DNA of 64,000 nucleotides from Geobacillus genomosp. 3 (GCF_000445995.2 NC_022080.4:2940001-3004000); one strand, 5' to 3'; shown: positions 13,919 through 25,634, counted from the first letter of the stretch. Numbers and translations: made by a program. Notes: a model not told the origin generated them from the letters alone.

Positions 13919-13970
13919 TGTTCGCCTTCCTCCGGTGAAACCGCGCGCATCGTCCGCGCAGACGCACCGC

Positions 13971-14228
13971 TCACTTTTCTTTTTGCACATAGGCGCTGAG
14001 CTTTTCAACCGCTTCCCGCTCATCCGGCCCGTCGGCGATCAACGTGATGACCGCGCCATGGCCGACCGCCAGGCTCATCAAGCCCATAATGCTTTTCGCG
14101 TTCACCCGCTTGCCGTCTTTCTCTAAAAAGACGTCCGCCGAAAACCGGTTCGCTTCTTGAACGAACAGCGCCGCCGGACGCGCTTGCAGTCCGGTTTTTA
14201 GTTTCACTTCGACTTGTTTTTCGACCAT
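13971..14228 (-). CDS. crh: Catabolite repression HPr-like protein Crh
   Basis: Regulatory paralogue of HPr. At 85 aa it keeps the regulatory Ser46 (NAKSIMGLMSL) that HPr kinase phosphorylates, but position 15 is Gln (KTGLQARPAA) instead of the PTS phospho-histidine, the diagnostic Crh change. Phosphorylated Crh is a CcpA corepressor and also modulates methylglyoxal synthase and YvcK in bacilli (family knowledge). The ATG at 14228 follows GGGGGGAG. Last gene of the yvcI-rapZ-yvcK-whiA-crh operon; HprK, its kinase, is encoded at 31218-32153. Confidence 0.95.
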   Translation of the reverse strand: MVEKQVEVKLKTGLQARPAALFVQEANRFSADVFLEKDGKRVNAKSIMGLMSLAVGHGAVITLIADGPDEREAVEKLSAYVQKEK

Positions 14229-14244
14229 TCCCCATCTCCCCCCT

Positions 14245-15207
14245 TTACAGCGATTTGTGGAAATCGACCGGCTTTCCGGCCCGCAGCCGTTCGGCGATTT
14301 CGTCGATTTTGCGCAGGCGGTGGTTGATGCCAGATTTGCTGATTTTTCCACCGGTGACCATCTCGCCGAGTTCCTTTAACGTGACATCTTGATGCTCGAT
14401 GCGGAGCCTGGCAATTTCCCGCAGTTTCGCCGGCAATGAATCCAGACCGATCGTTTCATCGATGTAGCGAATGTTTTCCACTTGGCGGAGCGCGGCACCG
14501 ATCGTCTTGTTTAAATTGGCGGTTTCACAGTTGACAAGCCGGTTGACCGAATTGCGCATGTCGCGGACGATGCGAATGTCTTCAAAGCGGAGCAGCGCCT
14601 GATGGGCGCCGATGATGTTCAAAAACTCCGCAATTTTTTCCGCCTCTTTTAAATACGTAATAAACCCCTTTTTCCGTTCCAACGTTTTCGCATTTAAAAA
14701 AAAGTGACTGTTCATTAATTCACATAACGACCGATTATGTTCCTCGTACAGCGAAAAAATCTCCAAATGGTACGAGGACGTCTCCGGATTGTTGACCGAA
14801 CCGCCCGCCAAAAAGGCGCCGCGCAAATACGAGCGCTTGCAACACTTTTTCTTGATGAGCTCCGGAGAAATATCGTGGACGAACGAAAAATCGCCGTTCC
14901 AAATATGAAGCTCGCGCAGCAACGGGGCGGCACCGTCGGTAATACGGACGATATACACGTTATTTTTCTTTAAACGCATTTTTTTGCGGACAAACAGCTC
15001 AACGGCGACATCATACCCTTTTTTCAACAATGTATAAATACGCCGGGCGATCGCTGCGTTTTCCGTCTGAACATCGACCGTCATCCGCCCTCCGGAAAAC
15101 GACAGCGAACCGTTCATGCGCAATAGCGCCGACAGCTCCGCCCGCAGGCAACAACGCTTGACTTCTAAATGGGTCAGTTCTTTTTTCGTTTCTGACGCAA
15201 AAGACAC
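14245..15207 (-). CDS. whiA: DNA-binding protein WhiA
   Basis: WhiA family protein: an N-terminal LAGLIDADG-like fold derived from homing endonucleases joined to a C-terminal helix-turn-helix. In actinomycetes it is a sporulation regulator; in B. subtilis (YvcL) it affects cell division and chromosome segregation. 320 aa from the GTG at 15207 ([14 protein letters not shown] follows), preceded by GGAGGTGG; the open frame extends further but lacks a start signal. The C-terminal HTH is visible in [25 protein letters not shown] residues near 280-300. It sits 16 nt before crh and 121 nt after yvcK. Confidence 0.93.
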   Translation of the reverse strand: MSFASETKKELTHLEVKRCCLRAELSALLRMNGSLSFSGGRMTVDVQTENAAIARRIYTLLKKGYDVAVELFVRKKMRLKKNNVYIVRITDGAAPLLRELHIWNGDFSFVHDISPELIKKKCCKRSYLRGAFLAGGSVNNPETSSYHLEIFSLYEEHNRSLCELMNSHFFLNAKTLERKKGFITYLKEAEKIAEFLNIIGAHQALLRFEDIRIVRDMRNSVNRLVNCETANLNKTIGAALRQVENIRYIDETIGLDSLPAKLREIARLRIEHQDVTLKELGEMVTGGKISKSGINHRLRKIDEIAERLRAGKPVDFHKSL

Positions 15208-15328
15208 GATCGCTCCACCTCCATTCGTTCCCCGCATCGGCCGGTTGGAGATGTCCCAAAACCTCGGTGCGGCCACTTGCCGCCTCATTCCGGCGCTTCA
15301 TAACCATGCCTGACCGCCCGGCGCCTGC

Positions 15329-16282
15329 CTAGCGGCGGGGAAGCAGCCCGAGAAGAAGGGCGGCGACTTTCGCTGTATTATGACGAATGACCCCATCTTC
15401 ATACGTAACAATGTCGTCGTGAATGACTTGGACGCTGAGTCCGCTGCTGTCGTCCCGCACCGGTTCGGCCCGCTCCTCCTCGTAACGGCGGCGGATGACT
15501 TCCGGAATCGCCCCGCTGTTGACGATCACCGCATCCAAAAACGGACCGCCAAGATGGCGGTGAAGCGCCTTCACATGGTCGCTCACCGTATAGTGCGGCG
15601 TCTCGCCGGCTTGGGTCATAATGTTGCATATATAGATTTTTTTCGCCTTCGCCTTGCATACTTCCTGCCCGATTTTCGGCACGAGCAAATTCGGCAAAAT
15701 GCTCGTATATAGGCTTCCCGGCCCGATGACGATCAAATCGGCTCGGCGGATGGCGGCAATCGTTTCCGGCAGCGGTTCAATATCTTCCGGGGTTAAAAAC
15801 ACCCTCTTAATTTTTTTGCCCGCATTCGGAATTTTGGACTCGCCAGAAACAATGGAACCATCTTCCATTTCTGCATGCAACACGACGCTTTTGTTCGCTG
15901 CCGGCAACACTTGACCGTGCACGTTCAATACTTTGCTCATCTCGCGAATCGCTTTCACAAAATCGCCGGTGATCGATGTGAGCGCCGCCAAAATCAAGTT
16001 GCCAAGCGAATGGCCGGATAAGCCGTTGCCGTTTTGAAACCGATGCTGAAACAGCTCGACAATGAGCGGTTCGACATCAGACAGCGCGGCGAGCACATTG
16101 CGTACATCCCCGGGCGGCGGGATGCGCAGCTCATCCCGCAGCCGCCCGGAACTCCCCCCGTCATCGGCGACGGTGACAATGGCAGTCAAGTCGAGCTCAT
16201 ATTGCTTAAGCCCCCGCAACAAGACGGGCAACCCGGTGCCGCCGCCGATGACGACGATTTTTGCTGCTTGTTCGTCTCTCAT
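15329..16282 (-). CDS. yvcK: Gluconeogenesis factor YvcK (CofD-like)
   Basis: YvcK/CofD-like protein that binds UDP-sugars and is needed for growth on gluconeogenic carbon sources and for cell-wall synthesis in B. subtilis. 317 aa. The N-terminal nucleotide-binding loop [16 protein letters not shown] and the conserved [15 protein letters not shown] are plain; PPGDVRN and GHSLGNL follow. The start codon overlaps the rapZ stop (ATGA), so the two are translationally coupled. It works in the same regulatory circuit as Crh, encoded two genes downstream. Confidence 0.95.
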   Translation of the reverse strand: MRDEQAAKIVVIGGGTGLPVLLRGLKQYELDLTAIVTVADDGGSSGRLRDELRIPPPGDVRNVLAALSDVEPLIVELFQHRFQNGNGLSGHSLGNLILAALTSITGDFVKAIREMSKVLNVHGQVLPAANKSVVLHAEMEDGSIVSGESKIPNAGKKIKRVFLTPEDIEPLPETIAAIRRADLIVIGPGSLYTSILPNLLVPKIGQEVCKAKAKKIYICNIMTQAGETPHYTVSDHVKALHRHLGGPFLDAVIVNSGAIPEVIRRRYEEERAEPVRDDSSGLSVQVIHDDIVTYEDGVIRHNTAKVAALLLGLLPRR

Positions 16283-17175
16283 CGATGCGCTTCCTTTCTC
16301 CTCTCCATGTCCCGGTGCGAGACAGCCGTTTTGTAATCAGCGGAAAAATGGCGGGCGATATACTCCGCCAGCGCCACCGAGCGGTGTTGCCCGCCCGTGC
16401 AGCCGATGGCGATCACCAGCTGGCTTTTCCCCTCGCGCTGGTAATACGGCAACATAAACGTCAACAAGTCAAGCAACTTTTCTAAAAATTTTTGTGTTTC
16501 TCCCCATTTTAACACATACGATGATACTTCGTCATCCAGTCCGGTTTTCGGGCGCATATGCTCAATATAATGCGGATTCGGCAAGAAGCGGACATCAAAC
16601 ACTAAATCAGCATCAATCGGAATGCCGTACTTAAAGCCGAACGACATGACGTTGACTGTAAACCCGGACTGGGTGTGCGACGAAAACTGGCGGACGATTT
16701 TTTCCCGCAGTTCGCGCGGCTTAAGTCCGGTCGTATCGTAAATGATTTGCGCCCGCCCTTTAATCTCCTCGAGCAGTTTCCGCTCCAGGCGAATCCCTTC
16801 AAGCGGCGGCTCGTTCGGCGCGAGCGGGTGCGTCCGACGCGTTTCTTTGTAGCGCGCAACAAGCGTGGAGTCTTGCGCGTCTAAAAACAAAATTTGCGGC
16901 ACAATCCATGCCTGCTCGGACAATTCGTCGAGCGCCGCGAACAAATGGTCAAAAAAGTCGCGGCTGCGCAAGTCCATGACGAGCGCGACTTTATTCATTT
17001 TATTCCCGGACTCTTTCACCAGCTCCAAAAACTTTGGCAACAACGTCGGCGGCAAATTGTCAACGCAAAAAAAACCGAGGTCTTCAAAGCTTTGGATCGC
17101 CACCGTTTTCCCCGCCCCGGACATGCCGGTAATAATGACGAGCTGGATCGGCTGCACCGTCCCGTTTTGCCCCAT
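16279..17175 (-). CDS. rapZ: RNase adapter protein RapZ / YvcJ nucleotide-binding protein
   Basis: RapZ family P-loop protein, 298 aa. Walker A is GMSGAGKT (residues 17-24); a second nucleotide-binding region and the C-terminal conserved block [18 protein letters not shown] complete the family signature. In E. coli RapZ controls glmS through a small RNA; in B. subtilis YvcJ binds and hydrolyses GTP and influences competence. Which role applies here is unknown. It lies 18 nt after the nudix gene and overlaps yvcK by 4 nt. Confidence 0.94.
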   Translation of the reverse strand: MGQNGTVQPIQLVIITGMSGAGKTVAIQSFEDLGFFCVDNLPPTLLPKFLELVKESGNKMNKVALVMDLRSRDFFDHLFAALDELSEQAWIVPQILFLDAQDSTLVARYKETRRTHPLAPNEPPLEGIRLERKLLEEIKGRAQIIYDTTGLKPRELREKIVRQFSSHTQSGFTVNVMSFGFKYGIPIDADLVFDVRFLPNPHYIEHMRPKTGLDDEVSSYVLKWGETQKFLEKLLDLLTFMLPYYQREGKSQLVIAIGCTGGQHRSVALAEYIARHFSADYKTAVSHRDMERRKEAHR

Positions 17176-17193
17176 CTTCTTCTCTCCTCTCCG

Positions 17194-17670
17194 TTAACTC
17201 GGATCAAGGCGATACGAAAGCAGCTCAAATTCCTCCGTATACACAAATGCTCCGTACAAGATTCCTCGGCCTTTTAAAGCGTAGTCTAAAATATGGTAGT
17301 CGCCAGGGGCCATCGGCAGCGTCGAAAGCGTCTCAACCTCATGCCAGGCGAGTGTCCCTTCTTCGGAAGACGGCACGTTTTCGCCGATGAAGTCGTCGGC
17401 GAAAAACGTAAACATCATCCACTCCGACACCGTTTCATTCCCATTTTTCATCACGATCGTAAAAACGCCTTTCAACTCCGGATTTTTTAAATAAATGCCC
17501 GTCTCTTCCCGGTATTCGCGAATGCAAGCTTCGCGCACCGTCTCTCCGGGCTCCATTTTGCCGCCCGGGGCGACCCACCACCCGCGTTTTGGCTTTTGCA
17601 AAAGCAGCACCCGGCCGTCTTTATATAGTACGCAATTCGTTACCCGTTGCAATTCGTTCACCCCAAACAT
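17194..17670 (-). CDS. yvcI: Nudix hydrolase YvcI, 8-oxo-dGTP diphosphatase-like
   Basis: A 158-aa Nudix protein. The Nudix box fits GX5EX7REUXEEXGU, beginning at GGKMEPGE and ending REYREETGI (about residues 37-59). These enzymes cleave nucleoside diphosphates linked to another moiety; oxidised dGTP or capped RNA are typical substrates, but specificity cannot be read from the sequence. It is the first gene of the yvcI-rapZ-yvcK-whiA-crh operon, with a candidate promoter at 17698-17727. Confidence 0.88.
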   Translation of the reverse strand: MFGVNELQRVTNCVLYKDGRVLLLQKPKRGWWVAPGGKMEPGETVREACIREYREETGIYLKNPELKGVFTIVMKNGNETVSEWMMFTFFADDFIGENVPSSEEGTLAWHEVETLSTLPMAPGDYHILDYALKGRGILYGAFVYTEEFELLSYRLDPS

Positions 17671-17697
17671 GGCCCAAACCTAGCCATCGTCATCTTC

Positions 17698-17727
17698 ATT
17701 TTACCATAAATAGTTAAGCCGCTCCAA
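17698..17727 (-). promoter_or_regulatory. Candidate promoter of the yvcI-crh operon
   Basis: Minus-strand TTGGAG (17722-17727) and TAAAAT (17698-17703) with 18-bp spacing, starting transcription about 20 nt before yvcI. Confidence 0.5.
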
Positions 17728-17772
17728 CCTACAAACCGTTGGAAACAAAACCGCCGTCGCGCGGCAGTCATC

Positions 17773-17802
17773 AAAAAAAAGGCGCGGACATACGCCCGCG
17801 CC
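17773..17802 (-). terminator. Terminator downstream of trxB
   Basis: GGCGCGG (17781-17787) pairs with CCGCGCC (17796-17802), followed on the minus strand by eight T. It lies 125 nt after the trxB stop, giving trxB an unusually long 3' untranslated stretch in which I see no gene. Confidence 0.88.
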
Positions 17803-17927
17803 GCTCCATAAAAGGTCTATATAAAAGGGGGTCAATTACTTATCTATAGCATACAAAATCTTTATTGCATTCGTGTTACATCTGGATTAAATAACCATTA
17901 CGGTTCGGTTGCGGTTTGGTTACCGGC

Positions 17928-18947
<1,020 letters not shown>

Positions 18948-18959
18948 CTATTGATTTGC

Positions 18960-20432
18960 TCACGGCCATAGCCGACGCACTTTTCGCACGTACTTTTGCA
19001 CCGTCGTCACGGAAACGCCGTATTTGGCGGCCAGCGCTTTTTGCGTCACATGTTCCCCTTGCCGCTGGCGCCAAACGTATTCAATCGCGGCCGCCCACGC
19101 CGCTCCGTTCGCAAACCGTTCGCCCTCGGCCAACGGATGGACGGCAGTCGCGAACGCAAAGCGGCAAAGCGCCTCCTTTTCCTCATTATTTGCCGAAAGG
19201 GCATCGACCATGCGGCCGATATTCGCCGCCTGGGCGGACGAGCCGGCGGTTAAGCCAAATAAAAACGAGTCGATGAACGGACGCAAGCGCGGATCAGCCG
19301 GCAGCAAGCGGGAGACGGCCAACGACAGCGCCTGCTCCTCCGCTTGCTTCGAACGGCTGAACAAATACAGCCCGTATAGCCGGTCGACAAGCTCCTCCCC
19401 TTCAAACAGCTGAACAATGTGGAGAATTGTTTCATCCAACAGCATAGGGGCAGTCCACGGCTCTTCGCCGCGCTTTTCCGGGTGAAGGGCGGTGAGCGTT
19501 TCCCACACTTGCCGCGCCAACGATTCGTGCCCGGTATAGTACGCGGCGTAAGCGAGCCAGTAATAAAACGGCCCGTCGCCCTCAAAACCGTTCTTATACA
19601 GGCGATACAACCAGCGAAACGCCGAGTCGAACCGCCTGACAAGGGCAAAGGTGGCCCCGAGCTTGTATTGGTGCTCGCGGAAAAGCGGGTAAAGAGCCGC
19701 CAACGTCTCGCAAAGAGCGGCGACCTGTTCTTGGTCGTGCAAATAATAGGCGAAGACGAGCGCATTGCAAAGCGCATGCAAGTTGCCGGGGTCGCGCTTC
19801 AGCACATCCAACAGCTTCTGTTTCGCCTTTTCAACGTCCCCGCTGTAAAAATAGGCAAGCGCCAAGTTGTTGTGCGCCGACCAAAATTCCGGGTACCGGG
19901 AAACGATCGCCTCTAACGCCTTGATCGCCTCCGCAAACTGCTCCTGCTCAAGCAAATACCGGGCCCGCTCCTGCATGGTGATCAGCTGTTCTTGCTCCTC
20001 GCTGACATCATGCCGGTCGAGCTTGAGCAGTTCCAACAAATCGGCCGCATCGTCAGCAAACTCCCCGTCCGGCTCATGCGCCAAATACTGTTCCGCATAT
20101 TGTCCTGCCTCACGGAACAAACCGAGACAGGCGAAATTGTTCGCCAAAAAATACAAACAGTCGTCCATCGTTTCGTCGAGATCATGAATAATTTTGAACA
20201 GCCATTGGTTCGAAAACTGGTATTCGCCAAGCTCGGACAATACAAGCGCCAGCTGCAGGGCAAACGACGCATCGCGCTCATCCAAACGGACGGCGCGCTC
20301 GAAATATTTTCTCGCCTTATGCAAATCGCCCCGCTCGTATGCTTTCATCCCTTTTTTGAAAAAATACTCTCCGTTCTGGATAAACGGTACAATCGTCGCC
20401 TTTCGTGATGATCGCTTCAGTTGTTTTCCCAT
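18960..20432 (-). CDS. TPR-repeat protein with C-terminal HTH, YvcD-like
   Basis: 490 aa. Residues about 20-300 are helical with tetratricopeptide repeats (for example AYERGDLHKARKYFERAVRL and AYFYSGDVEKAKQKLLDVL). The last 40 residues contain a helix-turn-helix (TQKALAAKYGVSVTTVQKYVRK). This architecture and the place beside trxB match B. subtilis YvcD, whose function is not established. The HTH suggests DNA binding or sensing with peptide- or protein-binding repeats. A candidate promoter lies at 20469-20499. Confidence 0.85.
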   Translation of the reverse strand: MGKQLKRSSRKATIVPFIQNGEYFFKKGMKAYERGDLHKARKYFERAVRLDERDASFALQLALVLSELGEYQFSNQWLFKIIHDLDETMDDCLYFLANNFACLGLFREAGQYAEQYLAHEPDGEFADDAADLLELLKLDRHDVSEEQEQLITMQERARYLLEQEQFAEAIKALEAIVSRYPEFWSAHNNLALAYFYSGDVEKAKQKLLDVLKRDPGNLHALCNALVFAYYLHDQEQVAALCETLAALYPLFREHQYKLGATFALVRRFDSAFRWLYRLYKNGFEGDGPFYYWLAYAAYYTGHESLARQVWETLTALHPEKRGEEPWTAPMLLDETILHIVQLFEGEELVDRLYGLYLFSRSKQAEEQALSLAVSRLLPADPRLRPFIDSFLFGLTAGSSAQAANIGRMVDALSANNEEKEALCRFAFATAVHPLAEGERFANGAAWAAAIEYVWRQRQGEHVTQKALAAKYGVSVTTVQKYVRKVRRLWP

Positions 20433-20468
20433 TCTGTCCTCCGTCGTCCGTAAAATTCGTCGAACAAC

Positions 20469-20499
20469 AGTATATCATATTGGCCGCTGAAACAGACAA
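20469..20499 (-). promoter_or_regulatory. Candidate promoter of the TPR gene
   Basis: Minus-strand TTGTCT (20494-20499) and TATACT (20469-20474) with 19-bp spacing, about 40 nt before the start codon. Confidence 0.42.
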
Positions 20500-20561
20500 C
20501 AAAACTCGGCCAAAAAAGATGGCAGCCGCACCATCGCCGTCCGCCAAGCTTCGGAGACGTC

Positions 20562-20645
20562 AAAAAAGGATGCCCCACCCTCCGGCTGCCTCCGCGGTTC
20601 GCTCACGCGAGCCACGAGCCCCGCAGCCTGAGTGGCGGGCATCCC
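20562..20645 (-). terminator. Long branched terminator of the his operon
   Basis: An outer stem (GGATGCCC 20568-20575 with GGGCATCC 20637-20644) continues into an inner GGCTGC/GCAGCC pair and a further small hairpin, and is followed on the minus strand by six T (20562-20567). At about 75 nt it is much larger than the other terminators here. It starts about 60 nt past the hisIE stop. The rest of the 20433-20704 gap holds the TPR-gene promoter. Confidence 0.8.
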
Positions 20646-20704
20646 GTTTTCCCATTTCTCCGTTTCCAATCGTTCCCGTGAGCAGGCCTTCGCCGCCCAT
20701 CAGC

Positions 20705-21358
20705 TTACGATTGGGGTTGTTCCGCCGCTTCCGTTTTTTGCGCGTGCCGCTCGGCAAGCGTCGCAAGCACGGCGTCAAGCGGCAGCTTTTGTTCGCGCAG
20801 CAAAACAAGCAAATGGTACAACAAATCCGCCGCTTCCCATTTCAGCTCGTCATGGCTCCGGTTTTTTGCCGCGATGATGACTTCCGCCGCTTCTTCGCCG
20901 ACTTTTTTCAAGATTTTGTCGACGCCTTTTTCAAACAAATACGTCGTGTACGCCCCTTCCGGCCGTTCGGCGTCGCGCTTGGCGATGATCCGCTCCAGCT
21001 CGTTCAAAATCGCAAACCGGTCGGCCGCCGGCGTGCGCGCCGCGCCGTCAAGCGAGCGGGAAAAGCACGAGTACGCCCCCGTATGGCACGCCGGACCGGC
21101 CGGCTCAACGAGCACGAGCAGCGCGTCGGCATCGCAGTCGTAGCGGATGTCGACAACGCGCTGCACGTTCCCGGACGTCGCCCCTTTATGCCACAACTCT
21201 TGGCGCGAGCGGCTGTAAAACCACGTTTCCCCCGTCTCGAGTGTTTTTTTGAGCGACTCTTTATTCATATAAGCAAGCGTGAGCACTTCTTTGCTTTGCG
21301 CATCTTGAACGATCGCAGGCACAAGCCCGTTGCCGTCAAACCGGATGTCTGCTGTCAC
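20705..21358 (-). CDS. hisIE: Bifunctional phosphoribosyl-AMP cyclohydrolase / phosphoribosyl-ATP diphosphatase
   Basis: Steps 2 and 3 of histidine synthesis fused in one 217-aa protein. The HisI half carries the zinc/metal motifs [17 protein letters not shown] and PACHTG; the HisE half (from about residue 118) is the helical PRA-PH domain with [15 protein letters not shown] and [12 protein letters not shown]. Its ATG overlaps the hisF stop (ATGA). Last gene of the his operon, followed by the branched terminator. Confidence 0.96.
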   Translation of the reverse strand: MTADIRFDGNGLVPAIVQDAQSKEVLTLAYMNKESLKKTLETGETWFYSRSRQELWHKGATSGNVQRVVDIRYDCDADALLVLVEPAGPACHTGAYSCFSRSLDGAARTPAADRFAILNELERIIAKRDAERPEGAYTTYLFEKGVDKILKKVGEEAAEVIIAAKNRSHDELKWEAADLLYHLLVLLREQKLPLDAVLATLAERHAQKTEAAEQPQS

Positions 21359-22113
21359 CGCACGTTCACCCCTTTTTCTTTTAAGTACGCTTTCACTTGC
21401 CCGACCGACGTCTCTTTGTAGTGGAAAATGGAGGCCGCGAGCGCCGCGTCTGCTTTCCCTTCCACAAACGCTTCGAGAAAATGCTCCGCCTTGCCGGCGC
21501 CGCCTGAGGCGATGACCGGAACCGACACCGCTTCGCTCACCCGCCGCGTCAAGGCAATGTCAAAGCCGTTTTTGCCGCCATCGGCATCCATGCTCGTCAG
21601 CAAAATCTCCCCGGCGCCCAAACGGACCGCTTCCTGCGCCCAAGCGACCACTTCCCACTCGGTCGCGTTGCGGCCGCCGTGCGTATAGACGCGCCAGGAG
21701 CCAATCGTTTCATCGTATTTCGCGTCAATGGCAACGACGATGCATTGCGAACCGAAAAAGTCCGCCCCTTCGGTCACCAATGACGGATGGAGCACCGCAG
21801 CGGTGTTGAGCGACACTTTATCGGCGCCGGCGCGCAACATGCGCTTCATGTCGTCAAGCGAGTGGATGCCGCCGCCGACCGTAAACGGAATCGCCAGCTC
21901 GGCAGCGACGCGCTCGACGACATCGACCATCGTTTTCCGCCCTTCGTGGGAAGCGGAAATGTCCAAAAACACGAGCTCGTCCGCCCCTTGTTCATCGTAC
22001 GCCTTCGCAAGCTCGACCGGGTCGCCGGCATCGCGCAGCTGGACAAACTGCACCCCTTTCACGACGCGGCCGTCTTTCACGTCAAGGCACGGGATGATGC
22101 GTTTCGTGATCAT
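21355..22113 (-). CDS. hisF: Imidazole glycerol phosphate synthase, cyclase subunit
   Basis: Cyclase that uses ammonia from HisH to form imidazole glycerol phosphate and AICAR. 252 aa (beta/alpha)8 barrel. Asp11 of the N-terminal [17 protein letters not shown] and the internal symmetry-related acid (VAIDAKYDE, about residue 130) are the catalytic pair; the two phosphate-binding loops (VGGGI and ASGGAG) are visible. It overlaps hisA upstream and hisIE downstream by ATGA, indicating tight translational coupling. Confidence 0.97.
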   Translation of the reverse strand: MITKRIIPCLDVKDGRVVKGVQFVQLRDAGDPVELAKAYDEQGADELVFLDISASHEGRKTMVDVVERVAAELAIPFTVGGGIHSLDDMKRMLRAGADKVSLNTAAVLHPSLVTEGADFFGSQCIVVAIDAKYDETIGSWRVYTHGGRNATEWEVVAWAQEAVRLGAGEILLTSMDADGGKNGFDIALTRRVSEAVSVPVIASGGAGKAEHFLEAFVEGKADAALAASIFHYKETSVGQVKAYLKEKGVNVR

Positions 22114-22844
22114 CGCCCGCTCACCGCCTTTAACGCTTCCGCAAGCGTAAACTGGTTCGTATAAAGCGCCTTGCCGACGATCGCCCCGCCGATGCCTTGT
22201 CCGGCATATTCGCAGAGCGCGCGCAAATCGTCAAGCGAGCTGACGCCGCCAGAGGCGATCACTTCTTTTCCCGTCGCCGCGGCGAGACGGACGGAAGCGG
22301 CGATGTTCGGACCCGACAGCGTGCCGTCGGTCGCAATATCGGTGAAAATAAACGTCTCCGCCCCGGCCTCGGCGAGCATTTGCCCAAGTTCTTCCGCTTT
22401 CACGTTCGACGTCGAAAGCCATCCTTCCGTCGCCACGAAGCCGTCGCGGGCGTCAATGCCGATCACGATGCGGCGGCCGTATGTTTTCAACATCTGTTTC
22501 ACAAACGGCGGGTCGGAAATCGCCGCGCTTCCCAAAATGACGCGGGCGACGCCATGTTCCAAATAGTAGGCGACATCGGCTTCCGTGCGGATGCCGCCGC
22601 CGACTTGCACGTTGACGCCCAAACGGGCCGCCTCAATGACAAACCGGTCGTTCACCCGCCGCCCTTCTTTCGCCCCGTCCAAATCGACCATATGAATCCA
22701 CTTCGCCCCTTGGGCCGCAAACTGCTCGGCCATCGCCACCGGCGAGTCGCCGTACACCGTTTCTTTGTTGTAATCGCCTTGCAGCAGGCGGACGCATTTG
22801 CCGCCGCGCATATCGATCGCCGGATACACCGTAAACGCCGCCAT
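22110..22844 (-). CDS. hisA: Phosphoribosylformimino-AICAR ribotide isomerase
   Basis: Amadori isomerase of the histidine pathway; barrel paralogue of HisF. 244 aa. The catalytic Asp11 lies in [14 protein letters not shown], and phosphate loops VGGGI and ASGGV are present. The ATG at 22844 overlaps the last base of the hisH stop (TGATG); an upstream in-frame extension to 22940 lies inside hisH and is not used. Confidence 0.96.
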   Translation of the reverse strand: MAAFTVYPAIDMRGGKCVRLLQGDYNKETVYGDSPVAMAEQFAAQGAKWIHMVDLDGAKEGRRVNDRFVIEAARLGVNVQVGGGIRTEADVAYYLEHGVARVILGSAAISDPPFVKQMLKTYGRRIVIGIDARDGFVATEGWLSTSNVKAEELGQMLAEAGAETFIFTDIATDGTLSGPNIAASVRLAAATGKEVIASGGVSSLDDLRALCEYAGQGIGGAIVGKALYTNQFTLAEALKAVSGR

Positions 22845-23479
22845 CAGCCATTCCCCCTTCCCGCGACAATGCCGACATAGTTGCGCAATATGCTCATGCC
22901 GACCGCGCCGCTTTTTTCCGGGTGAAACTGCGCACCCCATACGTTGCCGCGCCCGACAACCGCCGGGACGTCCACGTCATACTCGCTGCTTGCCAACACG
23001 ACGTCCTCATCGCCCGGAACGACGTAATACGAATGAACAAAATACACGTGCCCTTCCCTAACGCCATGCAGAAGCGGCGACGGGCGATGAAAACGGAGCC
23101 GGTTCCAGCCCATATGCGGCACTTTATACCGTTCGCCCGTTTTCGTGACGCCCGAAAAGCGGACGACGCGGCCGCGCAGCAAGCCAAGCCCTTCGGTCGG
23201 CCCGTTTTCCTCGCTTTCGTCAAACAACAGCTGCATCCCTAAACAAATGCCGAGCAGCGGCGTGCCGCCCCGGGCCGCTTCACGAATGAAATCGGCGAGG
23301 CCTGTCTCGTTCAAAATGTGCATCGCGTCGCGAAACGAGCCGACCCCAGGCAAAAGAAGCCCATCCGCCCGCCGCAATTCGCCTTGATCGCCGCTGACGA
23401 TATACGGGCAACCGAGCCGCTCAAGCGCTTTGCGGACGCTGTATAAGTTGCCCATGCCATAATCGATGATGCCGATCAT
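22844..23479 (-). CDS. hisH: Imidazole glycerol phosphate synthase, glutamine amidotransferase subunit
   Basis: Releases ammonia from glutamine and channels it to HisF. 211 aa. The class I amidotransferase triad is visible: Cys79 in [11 protein letters not shown], with His and Glu in QFHPEKSG. I chose the ATG at 23479 ([11 protein letters not shown], the usual N-terminus); an ATG at 23485 two codons earlier is possible. AAAAGGGTGG lies upstream. The 131-nt gap to hisB contains two strong hairpins; the long in-frame opening across that gap is not coding. Confidence 0.95.
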   Translation of the reverse strand: MIGIIDYGMGNLYSVRKALERLGCPYIVSGDQGELRRADGLLLPGVGSFRDAMHILNETGLADFIREAARGGTPLLGICLGMQLLFDESEENGPTEGLGLLRGRVVRFSGVTKTGERYKVPHMGWNRLRFHRPSPLLHGVREGHVYFVHSYYVVPGDEDVVLASSEYDVDVPAVVGRGNVWGAQFHPEKSGAVGMSILRNYVGIVAGRGNG

Positions 23480-23522
23480 CGTCATCCCACCCTTTTCATT
23501 GCCATCATGTTCCCGCCAATGG

Positions 23523-23579
23523 GCGCGCCGATTTCGCCGGCGCGCGAATTCGTCAAGCCGCCGCCCCGTGGGACGGCGG
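23523..23579 (-). other. Two back-to-back hairpins in the hisB-hisH spacer
   Basis: GCGCGCCG (23523-23530) pairs with CGGCGCGC (23538-23545) around a 7-nt loop; a second stem, CCGCCG (58-63) with CGGCGG (74-79) plus inner pairs, spans 23558-23579. Neither has a T-tract, so they are not terminators. They may stabilise or separate parts of the operon message. Confidence 0.6.
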
Positions 23580-23616
23580 GCCATCCCGCTTTCGCCGCTC
23601 CCGGCGCCCATGGACT

Positions 23617-24204
23617 TTACAGCATCCCTTTCGTCGATGGGACGCCTTTGACGCGCGGGTCGATCATCGTCGCTTCATCGAGCGCCCGCCCGAGCGCCTT
23701 AAACACCGCCTCGATCATATGGTGCGTATTGCGTCCGTAATGGACGATGACGTGCAAATTCATGCGCGCCTCAAGCGCCAGCTTCCATAAAAACTCATGG
23801 ACGAGTTCGACATCGAACGCACCGACTTTCGCTGACGGAAACTCGCCGCGAAACTCAAAATGCGGACGGTTGCTCAAGTCGATCACCACTTGGGCCAAGG
23901 CGTCATCCATCGGCACAAACGCATTGCCATACCGCTTGATCCCCTTTTTGTCGCCAAGCGCCTCTTTGATCGCCTGCCCGAGGCAAATGCCGATGTCTTC
24001 CGTCGTATGGTGGTCGTCAATGTGCGTGTCGCCTTTGGCGGCAATGCGCAAATCGAACTGGCCGTGCTTCGCAAACAAATCGAGCATATGGGTCAAAAAC
24101 GGCACGCCCGTTTCCAGTTCGGCTTTTCCTTCGCCGTCAATCGCCAAACGCAGCTCAATGCTCGTCTCGTTCGTCGTCCTCGCGATCGTCGCTTCCCTTG
24201 CCAT
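23617..24204 (-). CDS. hisB: Imidazoleglycerol-phosphate dehydratase
   Basis: Manganese enzyme of histidine synthesis. 195 aa, the monofunctional bacterial form without a phosphatase domain. The metal-binding repeats are clear: [13 protein letters not shown] and [17 protein letters not shown], with [16 protein letters not shown] near the N-terminus. It begins 3 nt after the hisD stop, so coupled translation with hisD is likely; the spacer to hisH is long and structured. Confidence 0.97.
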   Translation of the reverse strand: MAREATIARTTNETSIELRLAIDGEGKAELETGVPFLTHMLDLFAKHGQFDLRIAAKGDTHIDDHHTTEDIGICLGQAIKEALGDKKGIKRYGNAFVPMDDALAQVVIDLSNRPHFEFRGEFPSAKVGAFDVELVHEFLWKLALEARMNLHVIVHYGRNTHHMIEAVFKALGRALDEATMIDPRVKGVPSTKGML

Positions 24205-24207
24205 CGT

Positions 24208-25482
24208 TCATTCCCCTTTCTTCAGCCGCATCTCAACGGCGCGCGCGTGCGCCTCCAGCCCCTCGAGGCGGGCGAAGGCGGCGATGTTTTCGCCATGTTG
24301 TGTCAATGCCGCTTCACTGTAAACGATCACGCTTGATTTTTTCACAAACTCATCGACGCTCAAGCCGCTTGAAAACCTTGCCGTCCCGTTCGTCGGCAGC
24401 ACGTGGTTCGGCCCGGCGAAATAGTCGCCGACCGGTTCGGAGCTGAAGCGGCCGAAAAACATCGCCCCCGCATGGCGGAGCCGGCCGAGCAAGGCGAGCG
24501 GTTCGGCCGTCATCACTTCCAAATGCTCCGGCGCCAGCTCGTTCACTGCCTCGACCGCTTCATCAAGCGTCTCGGTCACATAAATGGCGCCATACTTCTC
24601 AAGCGCCGCCCGGGCGATGTCGCGGCGCGGCAGCGTCTCGAGCTGCCGTTCGATTTCGCTCGCCACCGAAAGCGCCAGCTTCATCGACGGCGTCACCAAA
24701 ATGGCCGACGCCCGCGCGTCATGTTCAGCCTGTGACAACAAATCGGCGGCAATCTCATCCGGGCGCGCCGTTTCATCAGCGAGCACGACAATTTCGCTCG
24801 GCCCGGCGATCATGTCGATCGCCACATGCCCGAACACTTCCCGCTTCGCCAACGCGACATAAATATTGCCCGGCCCGAAAATTTTATCGACCGGCCGGAT
24901 CGTTTCCGTCCCATACGCCAATGCGGCGATCGCCTGCGCGCCGCCGACTTTGTAAATTTCGGTCACCCCGAGTTCATACGCCGCCGCCAACACGCCGTCC
25001 GGCAGCGTGCCGTCTTCATTCGGCGGCGAGGTGATGACAATCCGCTTCACCCCCGCCACTTGCGCGGGAATGACGTTCATGAGCACCGATGACGGGTAGG
25101 CGGCCGTCCCGCCCGGCACGTACAACCCGACCGCATCAAGCGGCGTCACTTTTTGCCCGAGAATCGTCCCGTCTTCGTTCGTCATCCACCATGATTCGCG
25201 TTTTTGCCGTTTGTGGTAGTCGCGAATGTTGGCCGCCGCTTCGCGAATGATCTGAAGCATGTCCGCGTCCATCGCCGCATGCGCCCGCTCCAGTTCCGCT
25301 TCCGTCACCTTGAGCGCATCCAACCGGACGCCGTCAAACCGTTCCGTGTATTCTTTCAGCGCTTCATCGCCGCGGGCGCGCACGGCGGCGATGATATCAA
25401 GCACCGCACGCCGCTGCTCCTCCGTTCCGCTTTCAATCGTCCGCCTTAGCGACACGCTGCCTTGCACCCGTTCGATTTTCAT
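24208..25482 (-). CDS. hisD: Histidinol dehydrogenase
   Basis: Zinc-dependent oxidation of histidinol to histidine in two NAD steps. 424 aa from the ATG at 25482, preceded by AAAGGGGAGCG; an in-frame ATG at 25509 is less well placed. Family landmarks include the segment [15 protein letters not shown], the catalytic Glu-His region [10 protein letters not shown], and [14 protein letters not shown]. Confidence 0.97.
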   Translation of the reverse strand: MKIERVQGSVSLRRTIESGTEEQRRAVLDIIAAVRARGDEALKEYTERFDGVRLDALKVTEAELERAHAAMDADMLQIIREAAANIRDYHKRQKRESWWMTNEDGTILGQKVTPLDAVGLYVPGGTAAYPSSVLMNVIPAQVAGVKRIVITSPPNEDGTLPDGVLAAAYELGVTEIYKVGGAQAIAALAYGTETIRPVDKIFGPGNIYVALAKREVFGHVAIDMIAGPSEIVVLADETARPDEIAADLLSQAEHDARASAILVTPSMKLALSVASEIERQLETLPRRDIARAALEKYGAIYVTETLDEAVEAVNELAPEHLEVMTAEPLALLGRLRHAGAMFFGRFSSEPVGDYFAGPNHVLPTNGTARFSSGLSVDEFVKKSSVIVYSEAALTQHGENIAAFARLEGLEAHARAVEMRLKKGE

Positions 25483-25521
25483 CGTTCGCTCCCCTTTCTG
25501 TGTCGCCATCGATTTTCATCC

Positions 25522-25562
25522 ACTGGCCATCGCTTCGGCGTGGCGAACGCCGCTTCTCCAGT
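25522..25562 (-). other. Hairpin in the hisG-hisD spacer
   Basis: An outer ACTGG/CCAGT pair (25522-25526, 25558-25562) encloses an inner CGGCGT/ACGCCG stem (25536-25541, 25547-25552) with a 5-nt loop. It lies in the 152-nt gap between hisG and hisD, without a T-tract. Confidence 0.5.
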
Positions 25563-25634
25563 CGGCAACGCCAAGTCGAGCCTTCACCAAACCATCCGTG
25601 GGAAACCACGTTCCGCTCCGTCGCACTTTTTTTC

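Noticed and set aside
20405..21421. 338-codon plus-strand open frame
   Set aside because: Antisense to hisIE and crossing the his terminator; Arg/Pro/Phe-rich composition typical of shadow frames.
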